From Rhizobacter sp. (GTDB lineage: Bacteria > Pseudomonadota > Gammaproteobacteria > Burkholderiales > Burkholderiaceae_C), in the NCBI GenBank assembly GCA_025360945.1, contig JANYBE010000101.1, positions 1-6,177 of the forward strand: DNA of 6,177 bases, in the 5' to 3' direction. Shown here piece by piece: positions 1 through 4,869 of the stretch (its first letter is position 1; each line of letters starts with the position of its first letter). The position numbers were made by a program, and so were the translations under genes. The notes beneath the pieces are model-generated. The model was not told the origin of the DNA. It ran no database searches and saw nothing but the letters and a program-made list of their open reading frames with translations.

Positions 1-45
1 ACCGCCGCAGCCTTCGACCACATGCCCACAGCCTTCGACCATTGA
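1..45 (+). CDS. Possible C-terminal end of an upstream gene (partial)
   Basis: Frame 1 is open from the window edge and closes with TGA at 43-45. It reads T-A-A-A-F-D-H-M-P-T-A-F-D-H. The tail contains the motif A-F-D-H twice, and at DNA level a 13-base unit (CAGCCTTCGACCA) occurs at 8-20 and 29-41 with a 21-base period. The two copies stay in one frame, as expected for a duplicated coding tail, but 14 codons are too few to recognise a family or to prove coding. It could equally be non-coding repeat DNA. Confidence 0.25.
   Translation, partial: TAAAFDHMPTAFDH
8..41. repeat. 13-base direct repeat, two copies, 21-base period
   Basis: CAGCCTTCGACCA occurs exactly at 8-20 and 29-41, separated by eight bases. 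The window edge cuts the region, so there may be more copies upstream. If frame 1 is coding, the repeat duplicates an Ala-Phe-Asp-His tail. Confidence 0.6.
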
Positions 46-476
46 ATTGAAGAGGGAAAGAAAGAGCCAAAACGACAGCCGGCCGACGGGTAACATTCCT
101 TCGTGAGGCAACACGCCGGCCAGCCTAATTGTCGCCAACCACTCGATCAATTTTGCGGGACGGCGAACACCAGAACATTCGAGATCCAGGGCATGTAGTG
201 ACCTGCAGCAGCAAGTTCTTGCCTACCTTGGCGCTGTGGCAGCCGATGGTCCAGATCAGGCCGGATGGAATCCGATCGACATAGTCGACCTGGTCGCCAG
301 TCCTGACGACTATCGATGCACGGCAGATTGCACGCTCCGAGTTGCGCAGGACAAAGTCTCGGTCTGGATTGCCAGAAGCTCGCCGAATGCCCTCGGGAGC
401 GCACGCTGTCGGCGACCCTTCCCTCTGCTCACGCCCTGTGCTGAACCACGCCCATGTCGCGTGTGGCCGGGTGGTT

Positions 477-500
477 GGTGGAGACCAAGGTGGAGACCAA
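477..500. repeat. 12-base perfect tandem duplication
   Basis: GGTGGAGACCAA is repeated exactly head to tail at 477-488 and 489-500. The flanks (GTGGTT before, GGCGGTGG after) look like partly degenerate further units. No gene is supported across it. Confidence 0.8.
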
Positions 501-559
501 GGCGGTGGCCTCGATGAACCTTGTGTGAAGCCAATATTGCGCAGCGGAGGATCAAGCTG

Positions 560-604
560 ACGATCAGTACGATCAGTACGATCAGCACGATCAGCACGAT
601 TTGC
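560..604. repeat. 9-base tandem repeat, four copies plus one degenerate
   Basis: Units are ACGATCAGT (560-568), ACGATCAGT (569-577), ACGATCAGC (578-586), ACGATCAGC (587-595) and a diverged ACGATTTGC (596-604). The single T-to-C difference splits the array into two identical pairs, suggesting stepwise duplication. Each full unit contains one GATC. On the minus strand it would encode a repeating Val-Leu-Ile tripeptide, but no gene start or ribosome site supports translation. Confidence 0.85.
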
Positions 605-610
605 TGATAG

Positions 611-640
611 GTTCTAAGCTGGTTCTAAGCCGTTCTAAGC
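611..640. repeat. Three GTTCTAAGC direct repeats at helical-turn spacing
   Basis: GTTCTAAGC occurs exactly at 611-619, 622-630 and 632-640, so the starts are 11 and 10 bases apart. Sites phased by about one helical turn present the same face of the DNA and can serve as multimeric protein-binding sites, but simple slippage duplication explains the pattern too. It lies about 90 bases upstream of the candidate promoter of the PEP-CTERM gene. Confidence 0.75.
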
Positions 641-728
641 CACATCACCGCACTCCGCGCCAGCCGAATCGAGCTGAGGGAACCTCCATCGCTCTCAGGC
701 AGGGCTCGCGTGATTTCCTCACGACGAT

Positions 729-758
729 TTGACCAATTACCCCCGCCTCGGGGATAAC
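729..758 (+). promoter_or_regulatory. Candidate sigma70-type promoter of the PEP-CTERM gene
   Basis: TTGACC at 729-734 matches five of six bases of the -35 consensus, and GATAAC at 753-758 matches four of six of the -10. The spacer is 18 bases. Transcription would begin near 765, giving a leader of about 78 bases before the ATG at 843. The spacer contains the small dyad CCCCG-CCT-CGGGG (741-753). No -24/-12 sigma54 motif was found in the stretch read by eye. Prediction from motif match only. Confidence 0.4.
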
Positions 759-842
759 GACGCCGGGAACCATTTGTAACAATGTGTGAGTCAACGGCCT
801 GAAACCGGCTGCTCGCGAAACTCGATAGTCACCGGAAAGAAA

Positions 843-1466
843 ATGAAGTACATCGGCACGACATTAACTGGTTTGGTTGCGGCACTGGCATGCGTCTCTG
901 TGCAGGCACAGAGCTTCAATCTTCTGTCCGCAGGCCCGACGAAGGAACTGGCGACGGACACATCGGTCACCGTCAATGTCGCGAGCGATCTCGGCGCTGG
1001 CATCTTGGACATCCAAATCGCGGGATACAAGAGCCTGGACGGTGTCAACTCGTACGAGGACGTTTTCACGCTGTACGAGGGCAAGACCGAGATTTTCAGC
1101 GGATCGTTCAACATGGGGGGCGGTGGGCGCAATGAAGTTCTGTTCAATCCGGACGGCGCGAAGGTCGTGACGACCACGAACGGCGCCAAGGCCGACCCGC
1201 ACCATTCGACCGCGGTGACCTGGGAGGGTGGCGTGACCGACATCTGGCTGCCGCTGGCTGACTTGACCGCCGGGCCGCTGGTGTTTTCGTACACCAGCCT
1301 GTCCGGCCCCGGCTATGCCGGATTCCAGGGTCTGGGCGACGAGGGGTGGGGCGTGAATTCGGTGAAATTCGTCACCGCCCCGGTTCCCGAACCGCAAACC
1401 TACGCGCTGATGCTGGCCGGACTGGGGGTTGTCAGCTTCGTAGCGCGTCGGCGCCGCGGCATTTGA
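843..1466 (+). CDS. PEP-CTERM sorting domain-containing exported protein
   Basis: A 207-residue secreted protein carrying a PEP-CTERM sorting signal. Residues 1-22 form a Sec signal peptide: Met-Lys start, hydrophobic core, and a V-Q-A/Q cleavage site after Ala22. The middle, about 23-178, is a Gly/Thr/Val-rich, probably beta-strand domain that I do not recognise. The C-terminus is a textbook sorting tag: V-P-E-P at 181-184, a hydrophobic segment to about 201, then four Arg (202-205) and Gly-Ile. In this family the tag is processed by an exosortase (XrtA/EpsH type) in the inner membrane, and the cargo is linked to exopolysaccharide or the envelope. No exosortase is in the window. The ATG at 843 is chosen because GGAAAG lies just upstream and it begins a clean signal peptide. 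An in-frame GTG at 786 would add 19 unlikely residues. The gene stands alone and converges with the downstream PIN gene. Confidence 0.9.
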   Translation: MKYIGTTLTGLVAALACVSVQAQSFNLLSAGPTKELATDTSVTVNVASDLGAGILDIQIAGYKSLDGVNSYEDVFTLYEGKTEIFSGSFNMGGGGRNEVLFNPDGAKVVTTTNGAKADPHHSTAVTWEGGVTDIWLPLADLTAGPLVFSYTSLSGPGYAGFQGLGDEGWGVNSVKFVTAPVPEPQTYALMLAGLGVVSFVARRRRGI

Positions 1467-1468
1467 TC

Positions 1469-1510
1469 GACCGGTCCGGTGTTGGGAGACCGAACGACAG
1501 GACCGGTCTC
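1469..1510. terminator. Nested inverted repeats between convergent genes, possible bidirectional terminator
   Basis: GACCGGTCC at 1469-1477 is perfectly complementary to GGACCGGTC at 1500-1508, giving a 9-bp GC-rich stem with a 22-base loop. An alternative 7-bp stem pairs GAGACCG (1486-1492) with CGGTCTC (1504-1510). The two share the right arm and exclude each other. The structure begins three bases after the PEP-CTERM stop and lies 29 bases beyond the end of the PIN gene. No strong T-run follows on either strand, so it is not a classical intrinsic terminator. It may instead act in mRNA 3'-end protection. Confidence 0.4.
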
Positions 1511-1538
1511 GAGTTTCGGCCGCACGCGAATTGGGTCC

Positions 1539-1913
1539 TTAGATGACCTCCACGTTCGCCCCGTATACCCCGAGCAATGCGTCCGACGTCAGCAACTTCA
1601 TCGGCTCCGCGTTGGCTTGCGCAACCAGCATTCTGTCAAACGGGTCCTTGTGAAGCGCCGGCAGCCTGGCCAAGTGCTCTGCGTGCGCCCCGCGCACCGG
1701 TAGCTCCAGGTATCCGTTGTCGCGCGCGGCCTGGCGCAGCGCAGCGACATCGACGTCGAGCTTGCCGATGCCGCACTTGATGGCGACCTTCCAGAAGGAG
1801 GCTGCGCTCACGTAGACCTCGTTGTCGGGGTCGACGATGCGACCCTGCAGGTGCTCGACGCGGGGGTCGCCCGCGGCCACCCACAACACGTTGGTGTCGA
1901 GCAGCAGCCACAT
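1539..1913 (-). CDS. VapC-like PIN-domain protein, type II toxin family, probably inactive
   Basis: A 124-residue single PIN domain, the usual length for VapC toxins, which are Mg-dependent RNases that cleave RNA. Family marks are L-L-D6-T-N at the N-terminus, S-A-A-S-F-W41-K42-V-A-I-K with G-K-L nearby, D90-P-F-D93-R, and T-S-D111 near the end. The acidic metal ligands D6, D90/D93 and D111 are present. In the close relatives I know, W41 is followed by Glu (W-E-I-A-I-K), a metal-site acid. Here the codon is AAG (Lys, 1788-1790), one base from GAG, which should impair catalysis. The ATG at 1911-1913 has GAGG seven bases upstream, inside the antitoxin remnant, the usual translational-coupling layout of vapBC. 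No intact antitoxin is upstream. The gene is otherwise full length, with no frameshift. Confidence 0.8.
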   Translation of the reverse strand: MWLLLDTNVLWVAAGDPRVEHLQGRIVDPDNEVYVSAASFWKVAIKCGIGKLDVDVAALRQAARDNGYLELPVRGAHAEHLARLPALHKDPFDRMLVAQANAEPMKLLTSDALLGVYGANVEVI

Positions 1914-2001
1914 TCGTCGCCCTCGAAGGCGCGAACCACATCACCGGAAGCGGGGCCTCGAGGTCGGCGGGCAGGTTGAGCTTGCCTTTCATGAAACCGG
2001 A
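1914..2001 (-). pseudogene. Remnant of a VapB/Phd-type antitoxin C-terminus
   Basis: Just upstream of the PIN gene, one minus-strand frame reads M-K-G-K-L-N-L-P-A-D-L-E-A-P-L-P (1992-1945). The next frame continues with D-V-V-R-A-F-E-G-D-E (ending near 1913). Joined, these match the typical C-terminal tail of antitoxins paired with this PIN family (K-G-K, then a P-x-D-[FL] and P-L-P-D-D motif, then A-F-E-G). A one-base deletion near 1943-1944 would explain the break. The N-terminal DNA-binding half is absent: reading further upstream gives no Phd/VapB-like sequence before the in-frame TGA at 2098-2100. So the antitoxin is truncated as well as frameshifted. Family assignment is from motif memory, not alignment; the left and right limits are approximate. 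Confidence 0.55.
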
Positions 2002-2136
2002 GTCTTTTCCGACGAGATATGAGCCTGGAGGGGGGCTGTTTGAGCAACTCGGGCCCGACGAGCGCGGGTTAAGACTGCACCCCTGCCTCCTGCTTCGTCA
2101 CGCGAACACGTCACTTGCATTCCGGGAGGCGCCCAT

Positions 2137-2162
2137 AAAAGACCTTCCCTTGGGGCCGGGTC
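2137..2162 (-). terminator. Candidate intrinsic terminator after the HxlR-type gene
   Basis: On the minus strand, starting 11 bases after the stop of the regulator gene, GACC pairs with GGTC (plus-strand 2159-2162 with 2141-2144) and an inner CCC-CAA-GGG stem closes the loop. Four T residues follow immediately (plus-strand AAAA 2137-2140). The position is right for a terminator, but the stem is interrupted and the T-run is short. Confidence 0.45.
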
Positions 2163-2172
2163 GATGCGCGGC

Positions 2173-3225
2173 TCATTGGGCACGGATTCCTTTGGCGCAG
2201 TTCGCGTTCGCGTTGACCTTTTGCTGCCCAGGCTCCCCAGCGCGCTCGATCACGAGGCAGCTGTTGCCGCGCTCCAGCGCCTCGCCGCAGCAGTCACAGC
2301 TCACGCGCAGCTGCAGCGGGTGACCGCATGGGCGGTGCACGAACTTGACCGGTGAGCGGTAGCGCTCGGGGAGCCATTGGTCAGCCCAGGCTTGGATCGC
2401 CAGCAGGATCGGATGCAGGTCGATGCCCTTGTCCGTGAGCGCATAGGCGCCCTTCCCGTAGCGATCGGCGTCCGTCGTCGGGCGCAGGATGCCAAGCGCT
2501 GAAAGATGGGCGAGCCGGTCTGCGAGGATGTTGGTCGAGATGCCTAGGTGCATCTGAAAGTCGTTGAATTTGCGCACGCGCGTGAAGAGGCACATCACCA
2601 GCTCGATTCCCCACTTGTCGCCGAACACATCGATCGCATGTGTCAGTGGTATCGGTGCACCTGTACCGCGCTTCGTTGTGCTCAATGTCGAGCGCCGGTA
2701 TGAGGTCGCCTTGGTCGGCATCGGCCGCATCTCGCGCTGGCTGACGGCGAGCTTGATGTCGATTGCCTGCAGCCCGGCGTCGCAGGCGGCGCAATGCGAC
2801 GCCGGCTGCACGGTCATGCTGCCGCAGGGGAGGTGTTCGATGCGCAGGCCGCCGCCGCTGGCATGCCAGGTTTGTTCCCAGCGCGCCATCGTCGCGAACA
2901 CGTCGAACAGGGCCAGCCCCATGTGGCTGAGGTGGTAGTCGTAGCGCGGCGGGCGTCGCGTATAGGGCAGCCGCACGATGATCCCCTGCTCATCCAGCAT
3001 CGCCAGCCGACTGGTCAGCAACCGGCTGGCCATGCCGCTGCGCTCGCTGAAATCGTTGAAGCGATGCGTGCCCGTCTGAGCGAGCAGCAAGGTCACGAGC
3101 GACCAGCGATCGCACAGCACGTTTGCTGCTTGGCGCACTGCATTCAGCACCGCGTTGACAGTCAGCGCGTCGATTGCGGGCGCGCGTTCGGGCGCCGTTG
3201 GCGTGGGGGCTGTGAGGGTCGCCAT
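2173..3225 (-). CDS. Tandem-fused double HxlR-family transcriptional regulator
   Basis: A 350-residue DNA-binding protein made of two HxlR winged-helix modules. Ordinary HxlR proteins are about 100-150 residues and work as dimers. Module 1, about 24-120, has L-C38-D-R-W, R-F-N-D-F (55-59), S-R-L-A-M-L and Y-D-Y-H-L-S-H-M-G. Module 2, about 192-288, has F-G-D-K-W, K-F-N-D-F (219-223), A-D-R-L-A-H-L and Y-A-L-T-D-K-G. Each is followed by a His/Cys motif: H131-x2-C134-x10-C145-x2-C148 and H297-x2-C300-x9-C310-x2-C313. These could bind zinc or sense thiol-reactive compounds. Residues 1-20 are Ala/Pro/Thr-rich. The ATG at 3223-3225 lacks a clear Shine-Dalgarno sequence, but an in-frame TAG lies 12 bases upstream, so a longer start there is excluded. 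The gene diverges from the Rieske oxygenase gene and probably regulates it. Whether it represses or activates, and the effector, cannot be read from the sequence. Confidence 0.88.
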   Translation of the reverse strand: MATLTAPTPTAPERAPAIDALTVNAVLNAVRQAANVLCDRWSLVTLLLAQTGTHRFNDFSERSGMASRLLTSRLAMLDEQGIIVRLPYTRRPPRYDYHLSHMGLALFDVFATMARWEQTWHASGGGLRIEHLPCGSMTVQPASHCAACDAGLQAIDIKLAVSQREMRPMPTKATSYRRSTLSTTKRGTGAPIPLTHAIDVFGDKWGIELVMCLFTRVRKFNDFQMHLGISTNILADRLAHLSALGILRPTTDADRYGKGAYALTDKGIDLHPILLAIQAWADQWLPERYRSPVKFVHRPCGHPLQLRVSCDCCGEALERGNSCLVIERAGEPGQQKVNANANCAKGIRAQ

Positions 3226-3289
3226 GAGACGAGTCTAACGGCTGCTGACGGCTTGATGCGGTGGCGTCAATCACTTGCACAAAGAGTCT

Positions 3290-3305
3290 TACTTAATTAA
3301 AAGTA
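3290..3305. promoter_or_regulatory. AT-rich inverted repeat, candidate HxlR-type operator
   Basis: TACTT (3290-3294) and AAGTA (3301-3305) are exact inverted repeats around the spacer AATTAA. The outer TACT/AGTA arms resemble the operator half-sites I recall for the HxlR-type repressor YodB of Bacillus. The site overlaps a weak possible -10 of the oxygenase gene and lies 65 bases upstream of the regulator start, a position that could control both directions. The link to this regulator is inferred from position and resemblance. Confidence 0.45.
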
Positions 3306-3412
3306 GTGATTTCCGTAGAAACACCTAGGACTTTTGTCGCGGACGTGACTTTCATAGTGCATGTCACTGACTTATTCTTGCGTACAGCGCGACGCCAGAT
3401 CGGCGCCAGACC

Positions 3413-3417
3413 AGGAG
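3413..3417 (+). promoter_or_regulatory. Ribosome binding site that fixes the oxygenase start
   Basis: AGGAG lies six bases before the ATG at 3424. The upstream in-frame ATG at 3361 is preceded by no purine-rich match, so this site decides the start and removes 21 residues from the longest possible reading. Confidence 0.7.
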
Positions 3418-3423
3418 ACTCGC

Positions 3424-4791
3424 ATGACCATCGAATCCGTCATTTCGTTCAGGCGTGGCGCCAGCGTCCAGCAGATCTTCGCCGAGGACAAGAATCCACC
3501 GCCCGACATCCTGCGCATGGAGTCGGCGCGCGACATGGGCCGCGAGGATGTCTCGCTCGACCGCTACTACACCCGCGAATGGCACGAGCGTGAGGTCGAG
3601 ACGGTGTGGCGCAGGACCTGGCAGATGGCCTGCCGCGTCGAGGACATCCCCGAGGTGGGCGACACCGAGATCTACGAGATCGTGCACGACTCGCTGATCA
3701 TCGTGCGCACCGGCGCCGGCCCGAACGACATCCGCGCCTACGTCAACTCCTGCCTGCACCGCGGCACGATCCTCTGCACCGAAGGCGGCAACTTGCGTCA
3801 CTTCAAGTGCCCGGTGCATGGCATCACCTGGAGCCTGGATGGCAAGCTCGCCGGGCTGCCTTGTGCGTGGGACTTCCCGCAGGTCGATCGCGAAACCTTC
3901 AACTTGCCCGAGGCGCAAGTGGGCCTGTGGGCCGGCTTCGTCTTCATCAACTTTGACCCGCTGTGCGAGCCGCTGGAGAGCTACCTCGAGTGCCTGCCCG
4001 AGCACTTCAAGGATTTTCACCTCGAGAACCGCTACAAGGCGGTGCACGGCGGCAAGGTGCTGCCCTGCAACTGGAAGCTCGCGCAGGAGGCCTTCATGGA
4101 GGGCTTCCACATTGCCGCGACGCATCCGCAATCGGTCGAGTACACGGCTGACACCAACACTCAGTACGACGTGTTCGACGGCCGTCACGTGAACCGCTTC
4201 GTGATGCCCGAAGGCGTGGCCAGCCCGGCACTGGGGAACTACCCGCAGCAGAAGATCGTCGACGCGATGCAGCGTGACATCGCGTTCTACGCGAACCGCG
4301 AGATCAAAGTCGGCGAGGGCGAAAGCGCGCGCGAGCGGATTGCCGACCACGCCCGCGCGCGCTTCTCCAAGTCGACCGGTCGCGACTTCTCGAAGCTCTC
4401 GACCAGCGAGGCGATCGACCTGATCCAGTACCAGCTGTTCCCCAACCTCGGGCCCTGGGCCGGGATGGCCACGCCGCTGGTCTACCGCTTCCGCCCAAAC
4501 GGCGACAACCCCGAGGAATGCATCATGGAAATCATGATGCTGTTCGCCAAGGCGGAGGACAGCACCCACCCGCCGGTGGGCAAGGCGACGATCGTCGGCC
4601 TGCACGACTCTTGGCACAAGGTGCCCGGCATGGGCTCGGCCGCCGACGTGACGGATCAGGACACCGAGAACCTCAAGCGCATCCAGCGCGGCATTCGCGC
4701 CTCGAAGAAGCCGGGTGCGACCATGAGCGTCTATCAGGAAAGCCGCATCCGGCACTTCCACAAGACGCTCGAAGCCTACATGGCGAAGTAG
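3424..4791 (+). CDS. Rieske non-heme iron ring-hydroxylating oxygenase, alpha subunit
   Basis: A 455-residue terminal oxygenase subunit, normal family length. The N-terminal Rieske [2Fe-2S] domain has C110-L-H112 and C129-P-V-H132, the CxH-x16-CxxH spacing. The catalytic domain begins near N-W-K-L-A-Q-E (216-222) and carries the mononuclear iron ligands H229 and H234 in the motif E226-G-F-H-x4-H. By comparison with relatives the third ligand is probably D413 in D-Q-D-T-E-N-L. E226 sits where naphthalene dioxygenase has its electron-bridging Asp205. Glu occurs here in some relatives, such as the carnitine oxygenase CntA. The protein would use O2 and electrons from a separate reductase to hydroxylate an organic substrate. 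No beta subunit, ferredoxin or reductase is nearby. The ATG at 3424 is preferred because AGGAG (3413-3417) lies six bases upstream. The in-frame ATG at 3361 lacks a ribosome site. The downstream CoA ligase suggests an organic-acid substrate, which is not identified. Confidence 0.92.
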   Translation: MTIESVISFRRGASVQQIFAEDKNPPPDILRMESARDMGREDVSLDRYYTREWHEREVETVWRRTWQMACRVEDIPEVGDTEIYEIVHDSLIIVRTGAGPNDIRAYVNSCLHRGTILCTEGGNLRHFKCPVHGITWSLDGKLAGLPCAWDFPQVDRETFNLPEAQVGLWAGFVFINFDPLCEPLESYLECLPEHFKDFHLENRYKAVHGGKVLPCNWKLAQEAFMEGFHIAATHPQSVEYTADTNTQYDVFDGRHVNRFVMPEGVASPALGNYPQQKIVDAMQRDIAFYANREIKVGEGESARERIADHARARFSKSTGRDFSKLSTSEAIDLIQYQLFPNLGPWAGMATPLVYRFRPNGDNPEECIMEIMMLFAKAEDSTHPPVGKATIVGLHDSWHKVPGMGSAADVTDQDTENLKRIQRGIRASKKPGATMSVYQESRIRHFHKTLEAYMAK

Positions 4792-4803
4792 GGTCGACGA
4801 CCC
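4791..4803 (+). other. Small hairpin at the oxygenase stop codon
   Basis: GGGTC (4791-4795) and GACCC (4799-4803) form a perfect 5-bp stem with a GAC loop. It begins on the last base of the TAG stop. Its job is unknown; it may protect the mRNA 3' end or simply be chance. Confidence 0.35.
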
Positions 4804-4817
4804 GATTGCGAGTTGTC

Positions 4818-4846
4818 GCCGCGAGCGAATCCGCGGCGGTATTTTT
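4818..4846 (+). terminator. Terminator-like hairpin inside the oxygenase-ligase gap
   Basis: GCCGCG (4818-4823) pairs exactly with CGCGGC (4832-4837) around an eight-base loop. Five T residues follow at 4842-4846 after GGTA. The GC stem plus T-run resembles an intrinsic terminator, though the T-run starts four bases after the stem. It sits before a co-directional gene with its own ribosome site, so it may allow partial read-through and lower ligase expression relative to the oxygenase. Confidence 0.45.
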
Positions 4847-4869
4847 CTCACTGCCCCGGAGAACGCGCC

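Larger units (their letters stand above)
46..785. other. Gene-poor intergenic stretch
   Basis: About 740 bases without a convincing gene. Open frames on both strands are short, overlap each other, start without a Shine-Dalgarno sequence and end in low-complexity Pro/Arg or Val/Leu/Ile runs that come from repeats. The most protein-like stretch is the plus-strand frame over roughly 200-420, which reads D-L-Q-Q-Q-V-L-A-Y-L-G-A and continues with mixed composition, but it has no recognisable domain and stop codon TAG (197-199) lies just before it. It could be a relic of a gene. The right half holds three repeat clusters and a candidate promoter, listed separately. No IS ends, tRNA or attachment site was seen. 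Confidence 0.6.
3226..3423. promoter_or_regulatory. Divergent promoter region between regulator and oxygenase
   Basis: This 198-base stretch separates the regulator start from the Rieske oxygenase start. It is notably A/T-rich around 3281-3380 compared with the GC-rich genes. A TTGCAC at 3275-3280 could be a -35 box toward the oxygenase, with a weak TAAAAG (3298-3303) 17 bases on, overlapping the inverted repeat at 3290-3305. A second imperfect dyad, GTGAC (3345-3349) with GTCAC (3363-3367), lies nearer the oxygenase. The sequence GACTT occurs at 3329, 3347 and 3369. No promoter is strong enough to call with certainty. Confidence 0.5.

Noticed and set aside
236..517. A 93-codon plus-strand frame with GTG start
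   Set aside because: The first half has mixed protein-like composition, but there is no ribosome site, the end is Pro/Arg/Trp low complexity created by the 12-base repeat, and no family is recognised.
310..597. A minus-strand frame starting with a Val-Leu-Ile repeat, resembling a membrane segment
   Set aside because: The hydrophobic repeat is only the translation of the 9-base tandem array; the rest is low-complexity shadow.
560..640. CRISPR array or replication iterons
   Set aside because: The repeat units are 9 bases and abut or nearly abut, so there are no spacers. No replication gene or AT-rich origin is next to them.
791..1397. Two minus-strand open frames (791-1294 and 864-1397) overlapping the PEP-CTERM gene
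   Set aside because: Both are shadows of the plus-strand gene, which has a signal peptide and sorting tag. Neither antisense frame has recognisable motifs.
1636..1992. A 118-codon minus-strand frame starting with the antitoxin-like M-K-G-K
   Set aside because: Only the first 16 residues look like an antitoxin. The rest is the out-of-frame shadow of the PIN gene, so it is treated as a frameshifted remnant, not a gene.
2041..2100. Integron attC-like site around TTAAC and the TCGGGCCCGA palindrome
   Set aside because: No matching pair of core sites with the inner R'' and L'' boxes was found, and there is no cassette organisation. Only the 10-base palindrome (2050-2059) is certain.
3361..3423. 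Upstream ATG at 3361 as the start of the oxygenase
   Set aside because: No Shine-Dalgarno sequence precedes it, the extra 21 residues are not family-like, and a good AGGAG lies before the ATG at 3424.
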